Translations under genes and position numbers: made by a program | Notes under the pieces: generated by a model | Told to the model about the DNA's origin: nothing | Database searches by the model: none | What the model saw: only the letters and a program-made list of their open reading frames with translations | Part shown: positions 8,447-17,238 of the stretch, in pieces | Layout of the letters: the number at the start of each line of letters is the position of its first letter | How positions within the stretch are numbered: the first letter of the stretch is position 1 | Assembly (NCBI RefSeq): GCF_014251255.1 | Contig: NZ_CP059182.1 | Location: forward strand, 372,001 to 436,000 | Length of the DNA: 64,000 nucleotides | Reading direction: 5' to 3' | Origin: Blattabacterium cuenoti | GTDB lineage: Bacteria > Bacteroidota > Bacteroidia > Flavobacteriales > Blattabacteriaceae

Positions 8447-10795
8447 GTGTATAAAAAAAATCCAAAAATCAGTTTTTATTTTCGTATGCTTCTTTTTTAT
8501 TTTTGGTTATTCTTCTTTTTAGGGATTAGTATCCTTTTTACAATTTTTTATGCTGCATCTAAAGGATACTTAGGTTCTTTGCCCAGTACTAAAGATATAG
8601 AAAAACCTACAATGGCAGTGGGATCAGAAGTCTATGATACCAATGGGCTCTTACTTGGAAAATTTTTCTCGGAAAATAGAACATTAATTACTTATAAACA
8701 ACTTCCAAAAGATCTTGTTAATGCTCTTATAGCAAAAGAAGATATTCGTTTCAAATCTCATTCTGGAATAGATGTAAAGTCAATTCTTAGAGCTATTATT
8801 TCTTTTGGAAAAAGAGGAGGAGGAAGTACCATATCTCAACAATTAGCAAAACTTCTTTTTACAAGAACATCTGCAAAAAATAAATTGCAAAGAATCCATC
8901 AAAAACTTTTAGAATGGGTCATGGCAGTTGAATTAGAAAAACGTTATACAAAAGAAGAGATTATTACTATGTATTGTAATAAATTTGATTTTTTATATAA
9001 TGCCAAAGGGATTGAAACCGCAGCTCATACTTATTTTAATAAAACTACTTCTGAATTAAACTTAGGAGAATGCGCCACATTAGTTGGAATGTTAGAAAAT
9101 CCTTCTTTGTATAATCCGAAAATGTATCCTAATAGAGCTAAAAAACAAAGAAACTTGGTTTTGCATCAAATGAATAAATATGATTTTTTAAACATGTATA
9201 GATACAAAAAAGAGTTAAAAAAACCTATAAAAATAAATTTTAAAATACAAAAAAAAGATTTTGAGTTATTGACTTATTATGGAGATTTTTTGAAAAAGGA
9301 AATTCAAGATGCATTAGATGACTATGAAAAAAAAACTGGAAAAAAACTAGATCTTTATTCTAGTGGATTAAAAATATATACATCTATTGATGCAAAAATG
9401 CAAGATTATGCAGAAAAAGCTGTTAAAAAACATCTTAGTCAACTACAAATTTTATTTAATAGTTTTCAAAAAAAAAATAAAAATGCTCCATTTTTAAATA
9501 TTTCTCCAGAAAAAACAAAAAGAATTCTTACATCTGCTATGCATAGAACACAATTTTATCAAGATCTCAAACAAAAAGGAATAACGGAAGAAAAAATTAG
9601 AGAAGAATTTAAAAAAAAAAAATATATAAAACTGTTTACTTGGAATGGAGAAAAAAAAGTTTTAATGTCTACATGGGATTTCATCCGTTATCAAAAAAGT
9701 ATTATTCAAGCTGGTTTGTTGTCTATAGAATCTTCCACTGGTTATATTAAAGCATGGGTCGGGGGAATAGATTTTAATTATTTTCAATATGATCATGTTG
9801 CAAAAACGCAACGTCAAATTGGTTCTGTTTTCAAACCTATTTTGTATGCTACAGCTATTAATGAATTACATTATACTCCTTGTACAAAAATTTCAAATGA
9901 AAAATTCCATTTAGGAAAATGGTGTCCTAGAAATTCAAATGGAAAATATGGAGGATTTCTCACATTAAAAGATGGATTAGCACAATCTGTCAATACTATT
10001 TCTGCTAGACTTATATCACAAATGACACCTGTGCCAGTTATTAGGTTAGCACGAAAAATGGGAATAGAATCTATGATCCCTAAAAATCCATCAATTGCTC
10101 TTGGATCTGCAGATTTAACATTATATGAAATGACAGGAGCTTTTAATACATTTACCAATTATGGAGTTTACGTAAAACCTAGTATTTTAGTTAAAATAGA
10201 AGATGGATACGGAAAATTGATAAAAGATCATATAGATATTAGTAGAAGACAAGTCTTTAGTGAAGAAGTTGCATATATAATGTTAAAATTAATGCAAGGA
10301 GTAGTACAATATGGAACCGCTAGAAGATTATTAAATAAATATAATCTTTTTGGAGTGGATATAGCGGGAAAAACTGGAACAAGTAATGATAATTCAGATG
10401 GATGGTTTATAGGAATGATTCCTAATTTAACTACAGGAATTTGGGTTGGATGGGAAGATAGATTTGCTCATTTTGAGAGTATTAAACTCGGACAAGGAGC
10501 GAATATGGCATTACCTATATGGGCCTATTATATGAAAAGCTTATATAAAAATAAGAGTTTCATTTATCATGAAAAATTATTTTTTCATAAACCAAAAAAT
10601 TATCAATATCATTGGGATCATTGCAATGAAAATTTTTCTGATGAAAAAGAAAATGAAAAAGAAAATGAAAAAGAAAATGAAAAAGAAAATGAAAAAGAAA
10701 ATGAAAAAGAAAATGAAAAAGAAAATGAAAAAGAAGAAATTATAAATTTTGATGAAAATTTAAATACTGAAAAAAATAAAGATTACGATAAATAA
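8447..10795 (+). CDS. mrcA: Class A penicillin-binding protein 1A (transglycosylase/transpeptidase)
   Basis: Bifunctional peptidoglycan synthase in the inner membrane, periplasm-facing. 782 residues from GTG at 8447 (an ATG at 8486 would shorten it by 13). Residues about 12-36 form the membrane anchor. The GT51 glycosyltransferase domain shows ALIAKEDIRFKSHSGID (catalytic Glu98) and GGSTISQQLAK. The transpeptidase domain has SVFK (Ser460), SVN (Ser514) and KTGT (Lys642). The C-terminus carries a charged tail of four-residue EKEN repeats (see separate entry). Its presence means a peptidoglycan layer is still made. Confidence 0.95.
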   Translation: MYKKNPKISFYFRMLLFYFWLFFFLGISILFTIFYAASKGYLGSLPSTKDIEKPTMAVGSEVYDTNGLLLGKFFSENRTLITYKQLPKDLVNALIAKEDIRFKSHSGIDVKSILRAIISFGKRGGGSTISQQLAKLLFTRTSAKNKLQRIHQKLLEWVMAVELEKRYTKEEIITMYCNKFDFLYNAKGIETAAHTYFNKTTSELNLGECATLVGMLENPSLYNPKMYPNRAKKQRNLVLHQMNKYDFLNMYRYKKELKKPIKINFKIQKKDFELLTYYGDFLKKEIQDALDDYEKKTGKKLDLYSSGLKIYTSIDAKMQDYAEKAVKKHLSQLQILFNSFQKKNKNAPFLNISPEKTKRILTSAMHRTQFYQDLKQKGITEEKIREEFKKKKYIKLFTWNGEKKVLMSTWDFIRYQKSIIQAGLLSIESSTGYIKAWVGGIDFNYFQYDHVAKTQRQIGSVFKPILYATAINELHYTPCTKISNEKFHLGKWCPRNSNGKYGGFLTLKDGLAQSVNTISARLISQMTPVPVIRLARKMGIESMIPKNPSIALGSADLTLYEMTGAFNTFTNYGVYVKPSILVKIEDGYGKLIKDHIDISRRQVFSEEVAYIMLKLMQGVVQYGTARRLLNKYNLFGVDIAGKTGTSNDNSDGWFIGMIPNLTTGIWVGWEDRFAHFESIKLGQGANMALPIWAYYMKSLYKNKSFIYHEKLFFHKPKNYQYHWDHCNENFSDEKENEKENEKENEKENEKENEKENEKENEKEEIINFDENLNTEKNKDYDK
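10643..10738 (+). repeat. 12-bp tandem repeat encoding EKEN, in the C-terminus of PBP1A
   Basis: Seven perfect copies of GAAAAAGAAAAT (10643-10726) are followed by one changed copy (GAAAAAGAAGAA). The unit is four codons, so copy changes keep the frame. It encodes a highly charged, probably unfolded periplasmic tail after the transpeptidase domain. The likely origin is replication slippage. Confidence 0.97.
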
Positions 10796-10826
10796 AATCT
10801 CTATTTAATTAGATTATATTGTTCTT

Positions 10827-11780
10827 ATGATAAAAAGAATATTGATTTTAGACAAAAATCATCCTTTTATTGTCTCTAAACTAAGGAAGGAAGAATTTAT
10901 TTGTGATGAAAACTATTATGATCCTATAGAAAAAATTATGAATAATATCTATTTATATGATGGGATTATTTTAAGAAGTCGTTTAATAATAGATAATAAA
11001 TTTATTGAAAAAGCTATAAATTTAAAATTTATAGCTAGAGTTGGATCCGGGATAGAAAACATAGATAAAGATTATGCTTTAAAAAAAGGAATCACATTAA
11101 TTTCATCTCCAGAAGGAAACAAAGATTCTGTAGCAGAACATGCTATAGCCATGCTTTTATGTCTAATGAATAATGTTATTCGTTCTAATCAAGAAATTAG
11201 AATGGGAAAATGGAATAGAGAATCTAATATAGGAAAAGAGATAATGGGAAAAACAATAGGAATTATTGGATATGGAAATACGGGAAAAGCTTTTGCTAAA
11301 AAACTTTCAGGATTTGAAACTATAACTTTATGTTACGATATTCTTCCAAAAGTAGGAGATGGTTATGCAAAGCAAGTAGATATGAAAACAATTTTTACAA
11401 AATCTGATATAATTAGTCTACATGTTCCTTATACAAGGAAGACAAAGGGAATGATAAACAAAAATTTTATAAAAAATTTTTGTAAGCCTTTTTATTTTGT
11501 GAACACTTCTCGTGGAGGATGTGTTCTTACTGATCATTTAATTAGTGCATTAAAAAATGGAAAAATATATGGAGCATGTTTAGATGTATTAGAATATGAA
11601 AAATCTTCTTTTGAAGATTTTTTTAGAGATAGAAAACTTCCTAAAAATTTTTTACAACTTATTCTTTCTGAAAAAGTGATATTAACACCACACATTGCTG
11701 GATGGACAAAAGAATCAAAATATAAAATAGCTAAGAATATTGTTGATAAAATTCTTTTTATTCAAAAAAAATTCAATTGA
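10827..11780 (+). CDS. serA: D-3-phosphoglycerate dehydrogenase-like 2-hydroxyacid dehydrogenase
   Basis: Likely oxidises 3-phosphoglycerate to 3-phosphohydroxypyruvate, the first step to serine. 317 residues. It has the D-2-hydroxyacid dehydrogenase order: N-terminal substrate domain with ARVGSGIENID, Rossmann motif GIIGYGNTGKAFAKKL, catalytic Arg in NTSRGG, Glu in LDVLEYEK, and catalytic His in TPHIAGWT. No C-terminal ACT regulatory domain is present, so serine feedback of the E. coli type is not expected. Other 2-hydroxyacid dehydrogenases share these motifs, but serine supply fits the neighbouring cysE-cysK-cysJ operon. The 3' end lies in a perfect 42-bp palindrome. Confidence 0.85.
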   Translation: MIKRILILDKNHPFIVSKLRKEEFICDENYYDPIEKIMNNIYLYDGIILRSRLIIDNKFIEKAINLKFIARVGSGIENIDKDYALKKGITLISSPEGNKDSVAEHAIAMLLCLMNNVIRSNQEIRMGKWNRESNIGKEIMGKTIGIIGYGNTGKAFAKKLSGFETITLCYDILPKVGDGYAKQVDMKTIFTKSDIISLHVPYTRKTKGMINKNFIKNFCKPFYFVNTSRGGCVLTDHLISALKNGKIYGACLDVLEYEKSSFEDFFRDRKLPKNFLQLILSEKVILTPHIAGWTKESKYKIAKNIVDKILFIQKKFN

Positions 11781-11797
11781 ATTTTTTTTGAATAAAA
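11756..11797. terminator. Perfect 42-bp palindrome, likely bidirectional terminator between serA and cysJ
   Basis: Bases 11756-11776 are the exact reverse complement of 11777-11797 (21-bp arms, no spacer). The arms contain a run of eight A on the left and eight T on the right around an ATTC-AATT-GAAT core, so each strand can form a hairpin with A-rich 5' and U-rich 3' sides. The element includes the serA stop (11778-11780) and ends 2 bases before the cysJ stop codon. It sits exactly between two convergent genes, the place for a two-way intrinsic terminator. The palindrome is seen; termination is inferred. Confidence 0.75.
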
Positions 11798-11799
11798 TT

Positions 11800-12918
11800 T
11801 CAATATACATCTTTTAAATAACGTCCATCTTTTTTAATTTTTTTTATAAATACTTTTGAATCAAATTCTCCTAATTTTTCTTTTGTTATACGGAATAGTG
11901 TTTTTTCTACATCAATACTCATAGGATTTTTTTTTCCACAAATATATATATATGCACCATTTTTTATCCATGAAAATAATTTTTCACGATTTTCCCATAT
12001 TTTATCTTGCACATAAACTTTTGTCTCTTGATCTCTTGAAAAAGAAAGATTCACATAATTGAGTACTCCATTTTTTTTCCAATTTTGAATTTCTTTTTTA
12101 TAAAGAAAATCAGTTTCAAAATGTTGATTTCCAAAAAAAAGCCAATTTTTTCCAGAATTTTTATGAACTTCTCTTTCATATAAAAAAGAACGAAAAGGAG
12201 CGATCCCTGTTCCAGAACAAATGAGGATTATATCCTTATTTGATTCTTTTGGTAATTTAAATACGCGATTGTTGCAAACAAAAAAAGATAATGGATCTCC
12301 TTTTTTTAGTTTAGAAAGAAAATTGGAACAAAATCCATATTTTCTTTTTCCATTTTTTTGAAAAAAACGATGACGTAACACTGTAATATGTATTTCATCA
12401 TTGTGAACAATAGGAGAGGAAGAAATAGAATACAATCTAGGTTTTATAGGATCCATAATTTGAATCAAATCTCTCAAATGAATTTTTTTTTTGATAGGAA
12501 ATTTTTTTAAAAGATCAATAAGATTCCATTTTCTATTTCTATCGTCATTATTAAGAGGAACAACAATTTTTTCTGATAAAAAAGAATATTTTTTCAGCAT
12601 GTTTAGAGATAGAGAAACTATATTCAATTGTTTTTGAAATAAATTCAACATCACATCTTTTTCATTTTTTTCAAAAAAAAAATTTTTTTTTTGAAAAAAA
12701 TCCATAAGATCAAAAACTTCATCTAAAGAATTTTCAGCAATTATTGCTATAGAATCTCCCGGAGAATAATCCAATTTTTTATCCATTGATATTTCAATAT
12801 GATGGTATTCTTTAGAATATTTTTTTCTCTTTTCTTTTTCTTTATTTAAAAGAATATTATTTAAAATTATTCCATTTACTTTTTCACTATTTTTTTCTTT
12901 TCCCTTGTAAAAAAACAT
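11800..12918 (-). CDS. cysJ: Sulfite reductase flavoprotein-like subunit, short form without flavodoxin domain
   Basis: 372 residues that match the FAD/NADPH-binding part of CysJ; E. coli CysJ has about 600 residues with an N-terminal flavodoxin domain that is missing here. Visible: the connecting region (SPGDSIAII), FAD motif PRLYSISSSP, NADPH pyrophosphate motif CSGTGIAPFRSFLYER, YVQDKI, YICG, and the CysJ-type ending RYLKDVY. It probably passes electrons from NADPH towards sulfite reduction, but the carrier replacing the FMN domain is unknown; cysI is not in the window. It is the last gene of cysE-cysK-cysJ, 12 bases after cysK. A perfect palindrome lies inside it at 12664-12701. Confidence 0.85.
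   Translation of the reverse strand: MFFYKGKEKNSEKVNGIILNNILLNKEKEKRKKYSKEYHHIEISMDKKLDYSPGDSIAIIAENSLDEVFDLMDFFQKKNFFFEKNEKDVMLNLFQKQLNIVSLSLNMLKKYSFLSEKIVVPLNNDDRNRKWNLIDLLKKFPIKKKIHLRDLIQIMDPIKPRLYSISSSPIVHNDEIHITVLRHRFFQKNGKRKYGFCSNFLSKLKKGDPLSFFVCNNRVFKLPKESNKDIILICSGTGIAPFRSFLYEREVHKNSGKNWLFFGNQHFETDFLYKKEIQNWKKNGVLNYVNLSFSRDQETKVYVQDKIWENREKLFSWIKNGAYIYICGKKNPMSIDVEKTLFRITKEKLGEFDSKVFIKKIKKDGRYLKDVY
12664..12701. repeat. Perfect 38-bp palindrome inside cysJ
   Basis: Bases 12664-12682 are the exact reverse complement of 12683-12701. From the centre outwards each arm is ten A (or T), one C (or G), seven T (or A) and one A (or T). In the cysJ frame it encodes a Phe/Lys/Gln/Asn stretch (FFQKKNFFFEK) near residues 73-85. 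It can form a long hairpin or cruciform. The palindrome is read directly; any function is unknown. Confidence 0.95.
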
Positions 12919-12930
12919 TTTTTATTTATT

Positions 12931-13845
12931 CTAAACTTCAAAAAGATTTTCCACTGATAAATACCTTTCTCCAGTATCATAATTAAATGTAAGAATTATA
13001 GAATTATTAGAAATATTAGGAAGTTGTTTTTCTATAGCGGAAAGAGAAGCTCCTGTAGAAATTCCTACAAAAATTCCTTCCTTTATCGCTATTTTTCTCA
13101 CAAAATTAAATGCTTCTTCTTTAGATACTAAAAGAGATCCATCTAAAATTTTAACATTTAGAATAGAAGGAATAAATCCAGCTCCTAACCCTTGTAAAGA
13201 ATGAGTTCCACTTTTTCCTCCAAATATAACTGGAGATTCCACTGGTTCTACAGAAAAAATTTTTATAGTTGGAAATTTTTTTTTCAATACTTCTGCTACT
13301 CCAGTTATATGTCCTCCAGTTCCGACTCCCGTAATCAAATAATCTATTCCTTCTGGAAAAGAATTAATAATTTCCTTCGCAGTTGTATCCTTATGAATAT
13401 TTGGATTAGAAATATTGTCAAACTGTCTTGGCATCCAAGAATTAGGAATAGAGTTGATCAACTCTTCTGCTTTTTTAATAGCTCCTCTCATTCCTTCTTC
13501 TCTCGGAGTAAGAACAAATTTTGCTCCAAAAATAGAAAAAAGTTTTCTTCTTTCAAGACTCATAGACTCCGGCATCACTAAAATAAGACGATAACCTTTC
13601 ACAGCAGAGACCATCGCTAATCCCACTCCTGTATTTCCAGAAGTAGGTTCTATGATAAGATCTCCTTTTCTAATAATTCCTTTATTTTCTGCATCTTCAA
13701 TCATAGATAATGCAATTCTATCTTTAATGCTCCCTCCAGGATTATTTTTTTCCAATTTTATCCATACCTTATGAGTAGGAAATAAACGATGAAGATGGAC
13801 ATGAGGTGTATTCCCAATAGTTTTTAATATGCTTTCTACTCTCAT
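12931..13845 (-). CDS. cysK: Cysteine synthase (O-acetylserine sulfhydrylase)
   Basis: PLP enzyme that makes cysteine from O-acetylserine and sulfide. 304 residues. PLP lysine is Lys41 in [10 protein letters not shown], the phosphate/Asn loop is SGNTG (69-73), and the glycine-rich PLP phosphate site is [15 protein letters not shown]. The substrate loop [12 protein letters not shown] and the C-terminal [11 protein letters not shown] are intact. CysK and CysM cannot be separated safely by eye. It lies between cysE (10-base gap) and cysJ (12-base gap), so the operon makes O-acetylserine, fixes sulfide, and supplies reductant for sulfite. Confidence 0.95.
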   Translation of the reverse strand: MRVESILKTIGNTPHVHLHRLFPTHKVWIKLEKNNPGGSIKDRIALSMIEDAENKGIIRKGDLIIEPTSGNTGVGLAMVSAVKGYRLILVMPESMSLERRKLFSIFGAKFVLTPREEGMRGAIKKAEELINSIPNSWMPRQFDNISNPNIHKDTTAKEIINSFPEGIDYLITGVGTGGHITGVAEVLKKKFPTIKIFSVEPVESPVIFGGKSGTHSLQGLGAGFIPSILNVKILDGSLLVSKEEAFNFVRKIAIKEGIFVGISTGASLSAIEKQLPNISNNSIILTFNYDTGERYLSVENLFEV

Positions 13846-13855
13846 TTTTATTTTT

Positions 13856-14695
13856 TTATATCATAAAATTAATAGGATCAGGAAAAGGACTATTATTCCT
13901 CATTTTTATTTCACTTTTTTGATATACTATGGAAAAAGGAGGAATACTTCGCGTAACCCATACATTTCCTCCAAGAACACTATCATGACCAATAACGGTT
14001 TCTCCTCCTAAAATTGTTGCTCCAGCATAAATAGTTACTTTATCTTCTATAGTAGGATGACGTTTTTGATTTGCTAATTTTTTATCTACATATATAGCTC
14101 CTAAAGTAACTCCTTGATATATTTTCACTTTATTTCCTATTTTCGTACTGGATCCAATTACAATTCCAGTTCCATGATCTATGACAAAAGCTTTTCCTAT
14201 TTTTGCAGAAGCATGAATGTCCACTCCTGTTTTACTATGAGCATATTCTGTTATTATTCTAGGTAAAATAGGAATTTTTTGAATCCAAAATTGATGAGCA
14301 ATTCTATATAATGCTGTAGCAAAAAACCCAGGATAAGATAAAAATATTTCTTCTATAACAGTTGCGGCAGGATCAAATTCTAATATTGCATTAGCATCCA
14401 TAATCAATGTTTGATAAATATGTGGAATTTCTTTGAAAAAGATTTTCGAAAGTTTTTCAGCATTTTTTTCTTCAAAATTTAATTCTAAAAAAATAGAACC
14501 TAATTTCTTTTGTAAAATTTTGTATTTTTCTTTAAAAAAAGAAACATTTTCTAAAAGATTTTTATCAGGTGTAAAAAGAATATGAAATAAGTCTTCTACA
14601 AACTTTTCGGATATTTTTTTTTTGGGAAAAAAAAATTTTCCTTTTTTATTATTTTCAAATAATTTTGTTGCAAAATTTTTATTTGACATTGACAT
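13856..14695 (-). CDS. cysE: Serine O-acetyltransferase
   Basis: Transfers acetyl from acetyl-CoA to serine, the committed step of cysteine synthesis. 279 residues: an N-terminal helical region, then a left-handed parallel beta-helix of hexapeptide repeats ([60 protein letters not shown]). The catalytic His174 in VIDHGTG pairs with Asp159 ([11 protein letters not shown]), and Asp108 in FDPAAT is in the serine site. First gene of cysE-cysK-cysJ. The leader (about 14696-14810) holds a possible 10-codon ORF, competing hairpins and a TATATTTG element. Confidence 0.95.
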   Translation of the reverse strand: MSMSNKNFATKLFENNKKGKFFFPKKKISEKFVEDLFHILFTPDKNLLENVSFFKEKYKILQKKLGSIFLELNFEEKNAEKLSKIFFKEIPHIYQTLIMDANAILEFDPAATVIEEIFLSYPGFFATALYRIAHQFWIQKIPILPRIITEYAHSKTGVDIHASAKIGKAFVIDHGTGIVIGSSTKIGNKVKIYQGVTLGAIYVDKKLANQKRHPTIEDKVTIYAGATILGGETVIGHDSVLGGNVWVTRSIPPFSIVYQKSEIKMRNNSPFPDPINFMI

Positions 14696-14701
14696 TTTTA
14701 C

Positions 14702-14734
14702 TTAACTAATTTTTGACAAAAAATCACTTTTCAT
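14702..14734 (-). other. Possible 10-codon leader ORF upstream of cysE
   Basis: ATG at 14734 to TAA at 14702-14704 encodes MKSDFLSKIS, with three serine codons (AGT, TCA, AGT). Its stop is 6 bases before the cysE ATG. Serine is the substrate of CysE, which makes a leader peptide thinkable, but an ORF this short can occur by chance and I see no good ribosome binding site. Confidence 0.2.
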
Positions 14735-14815
14735 GTTGTGATAAATTAAAAAAAACAAATTATATCACATTTCCTTTCCTATTAATAGTGAAAACGTATT
14801 TTTTTTTCAAAAAAA

Positions 14816-14823
14816 CAAATATA
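14816..14823 (-). promoter_or_regulatory. Possible -7 element (TATATTTG) for the cysE operon
   Basis: On the minus strand the bases read TATATTTG, matching the Bacteroidota -7 consensus TAnnTTTG. It is about 120 bases upstream of cysE, which would give a leader of roughly 110 bases containing the hairpins and short ORF. No TTG is visible at the expected -33 distance. The motif is common by chance in this base composition. Confidence 0.3.
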
Positions 14824-14890
14824 AGAATTTATTCACTTAATATTTTAAAAAAAAACATGTAATATTAATAGATTATTTTTATTATTTGTA

Positions 14891-16147
14891 ATGATGAAAA
14901 AAATAAAGGTAAATAGTCCTATAGTGGAAATAGATGGAGATGAAATGGCTAAAGTTATATGGAAATATATAAAAAAATATTTCATATTTCCTTATTTAGA
15001 TATAAAAATTATCTACTTTGATCTAGGAATAAAAAATAGAGATTTGACAAATGATCAAGTCACTATAGATGCTGCTCATGCAATAAAAAAATATAATGTA
15101 GGAATAAAATGTGCGACTATTACCCCTGATAAAGAAAGAATGAAAGAATTTCATCTAAAAAAAATATGGAAATCTCCAAATGGAACTATTCGAAACATGA
15201 TAGATGGAACTCTATTTAGAGAACCTATCATTGTAAAAAATATTCCTCGTTTGATTCCAAATTGGATAAAACCTATATGCATAGCACGTCATGCACATGC
15301 GGATCAATATAATGCAATAGATTTTCTTGTTAAAGAAAAAGGAAAATTGTATATCTCTTTTGTTCCAGATAACAAAAAAAATAAAATTCAAAAATATGAA
15401 ATACACCGTTTTTTAGGACCAGGAATAGCCATGGGAATATACAATACGGAAAAGTCTATCTGTGAATTTGCTCGTTCTTGTTTTAACTATTCTATTTATA
15501 AAAAATGGCCTCTATTTCTTTCCACAAAGAATACTATTCTAAAAACATATGACGGAAGATATAAAGATATTTTTCAATATTTGTATGAAAAAGAATTTCA
15601 ATCAAAATTTAAAGATCTTAAAATTACTTATGAACATCGTTTAATTGACGATATGGTAGCAAATGTAATTAAATCAAATGGAGGATTTGTATGGGCATGC
15701 AAAAATTATGATGGGGATGTACAATCGGATGCAATCGCTCAAGGATTTGGTTCATTAGGAATGATGACTTCAACATTATTAGCTACAGATGGAAAAACAT
15801 TAGAAACAGAAGCGGCTCATGGAACTATAACAAAACATTACAGATTGTATAAAAAAGGAGAAAAAACATCAACAAATCCTATAGCTTCTATTTTTTCTTG
15901 GACACGAGGATTGAAACATCGTGCGTTTTTAGATAAAAATCAAAATTTAAAAATTTTTTCTGAAAAAATAGAACAAACATGTATAGAAGTGATAGAATCT
16001 GGAAAAATGACTAAAGATTTATTTAAACTTGTTCATAAAAGAATTTCCAACGACATTAAGAAAGAAAAAGAAAATAATTTTTTAGATACAAAATCTTTTC
16101 TTCATTTATTAAAATTTCATTTCGAAAAAAAAATCAAAAAAATTTAA
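14891..16147 (+). CDS. icd: Isocitrate dehydrogenase (NADP), eukaryote-like dimeric type
   Basis: Oxidative decarboxylation of isocitrate to 2-oxoglutarate in the TCA cycle. 418 residues. The sequence follows the eukaryotic IDH1/IDH2 subfamily rather than the E. coli type: [12 protein letters not shown] at the N-terminus, [17 protein letters not shown] with the substrate Ser/Thr loop, [36 protein letters not shown] with Asp metal ligands, [19 protein letters not shown], and [19 protein letters not shown] followed by [16 protein letters not shown]. All catalytic blocks look intact. The stop overlaps the convergent menE stop by a few bases in an AT-only inverted repeat. Confidence 0.95.
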   Translation: MMKKIKVNSPIVEIDGDEMAKVIWKYIKKYFIFPYLDIKIIYFDLGIKNRDLTNDQVTIDAAHAIKKYNVGIKCATITPDKERMKEFHLKKIWKSPNGTIRNMIDGTLFREPIIVKNIPRLIPNWIKPICIARHAHADQYNAIDFLVKEKGKLYISFVPDNKKNKIQKYEIHRFLGPGIAMGIYNTEKSICEFARSCFNYSIYKKWPLFLSTKNTILKTYDGRYKDIFQYLYEKEFQSKFKDLKITYEHRLIDDMVANVIKSNGGFVWACKNYDGDVQSDAIAQGFGSLGMMTSTLLATDGKTLETEAAHGTITKHYRLYKKGEKTSTNPIASIFSWTRGLKHRAFLDKNQNLKIFSEKIEQTCIEVIESGKMTKDLFKLVHKRISNDIKKEKENNFLDTKSFLHLLKFHFEKKIKKI

Positions 16148-17238
16148 ATTTCTTTTTTTTTATGAATTAGTTCATTTATTATTTTCTTTCTATCAAATTT
16201 ATCAAATGAATTTTCTGAAAATTTTTTTACGAAAAAGATATGTTTTGGCTTAAAAAATTTTTTTTTACCTATAAAAAGATATTTTGGAATCTGAATAGAA
16301 AAAGGAAAGCTTTCAATAACTAATACAATTCTTTCCCCTAGTTTCTTATCAGGAATTGAAGAGACAAAAAATCTTTTATAATAAGGAATTAATGGAAAAA
16401 GATCTTTTTCTATTAATTCAGGAAAAACTTTTATTCCTCCACTATTAATAATATTATCATATCTCCCAATCCAATTGAATTTATGTTTAGATATTATATG
16501 AACAATATCATTTGTTTGAATAAAAGAATCCATACAATATGGAGAAAATATTTTTAAACAGTTTCTTTTATCTATACTAATAGAAATATCTTTGAATGCT
16601 TGATAACAATTAGATTTATCTAATCCATTAATTTTTTTTAAAGCAATATGACCTAATGTCTCTGTCATTCCATAAGTAGAATAACAAACAGTTGAAATAT
16701 TTTGTAATTTTTTTTCTAAATCGATAGAAACAGGTCCTCCCCCTATTAAAAGAATCTTTATTTTTTCTATTTTTAATTTTGTTAAAGATGAATAAACTTG
16801 TATTGGAACCATTGAGGAAATATCAAAAGATTCTTCAATATTTTTTAACGGATTAGATGATGGAGGAATACAATACACATTCCACTTAAATATCAGTGAA
16901 CGGACTAAGAACATTTTTGCTGCTATATAATCTAAAGACAAACATAATAATCCTTTAATTTTATTTTTTTTTAAATCTAAAAAATCTACTGTTGCTTTTG
17001 CACATTCTACCATATATTTTTTTCTTAAAAAAATTTTCTTAGGAATTCCTGTTGTTCCAGAAGTAAATCCAATTAAGACTGGATTACAGTCATACCAATT
17101 TTTTAAAAAAGAAAGAATTGATTTTTGAAAAAAAAACAAAGGATGATTACTAGAAACCAAATGGGGGAACATGTTTCTTGAAGAAAAATCAATCCATATT
17201 CCTCCTAAATCATCTGAATAAGATTTTTTATCTTCCAT
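16144..17238 (-). CDS. menE: 2-succinylbenzoate-CoA ligase (MenE)
   Basis: AMP-forming ligase that activates o-succinylbenzoate to its CoA thioester for menaquinone. 364 residues, shorter than the about 450-480 of E. coli or Bacillus MenE. The adenylate motif is [31 protein letters not shown] and [19 protein letters not shown] are the later conserved cores; the C-terminal lysine region is [14 protein letters not shown]. The start overlaps menC by 34 bases, so translation is probably coupled. Last gene of the men operon. Confidence 0.92.
   Translation of the reverse strand: MEDKKSYSDDLGGIWIDFSSRNMFPHLVSSNHPLFFFQKSILSFLKNWYDCNPVLIGFTSGTTGIPKKIFLRKKYMVECAKATVDFLDLKKNKIKGLLCLSLDYIAAKMFLVRSLIFKWNVYCIPPSSNPLKNIEESFDISSMVPIQVYSSLTKLKIEKIKILLIGGGPVSIDLEKKLQNISTVCYSTYGMTETLGHIALKKINGLDKSNCYQAFKDISISIDKRNCLKIFSPYCMDSFIQTNDIVHIISKHKFNWIGRYDNIINSGGIKVFPELIEKDLFPLIPYYKRFFVSSIPDKKLGERIVLVIESFPFSIQIPKYLFIGKKKFFKPKHIFFVKKFSENSFDKFDRKKIINELIHKKKEI

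Noticed and set aside
13201-13581. 126-residue plus-strand ORF opposite cysK
   Set aside because: Ser/Phe-rich text typical of the antisense of an AT-rich gene; cysK in the other strand is complete and conserved.
16130-16165. AT-only inverted repeat between icd and menE as a strong terminator
   Set aside because: The core stem is only six A-T pairs before mismatches; far weaker than the serA/cysJ palindrome.
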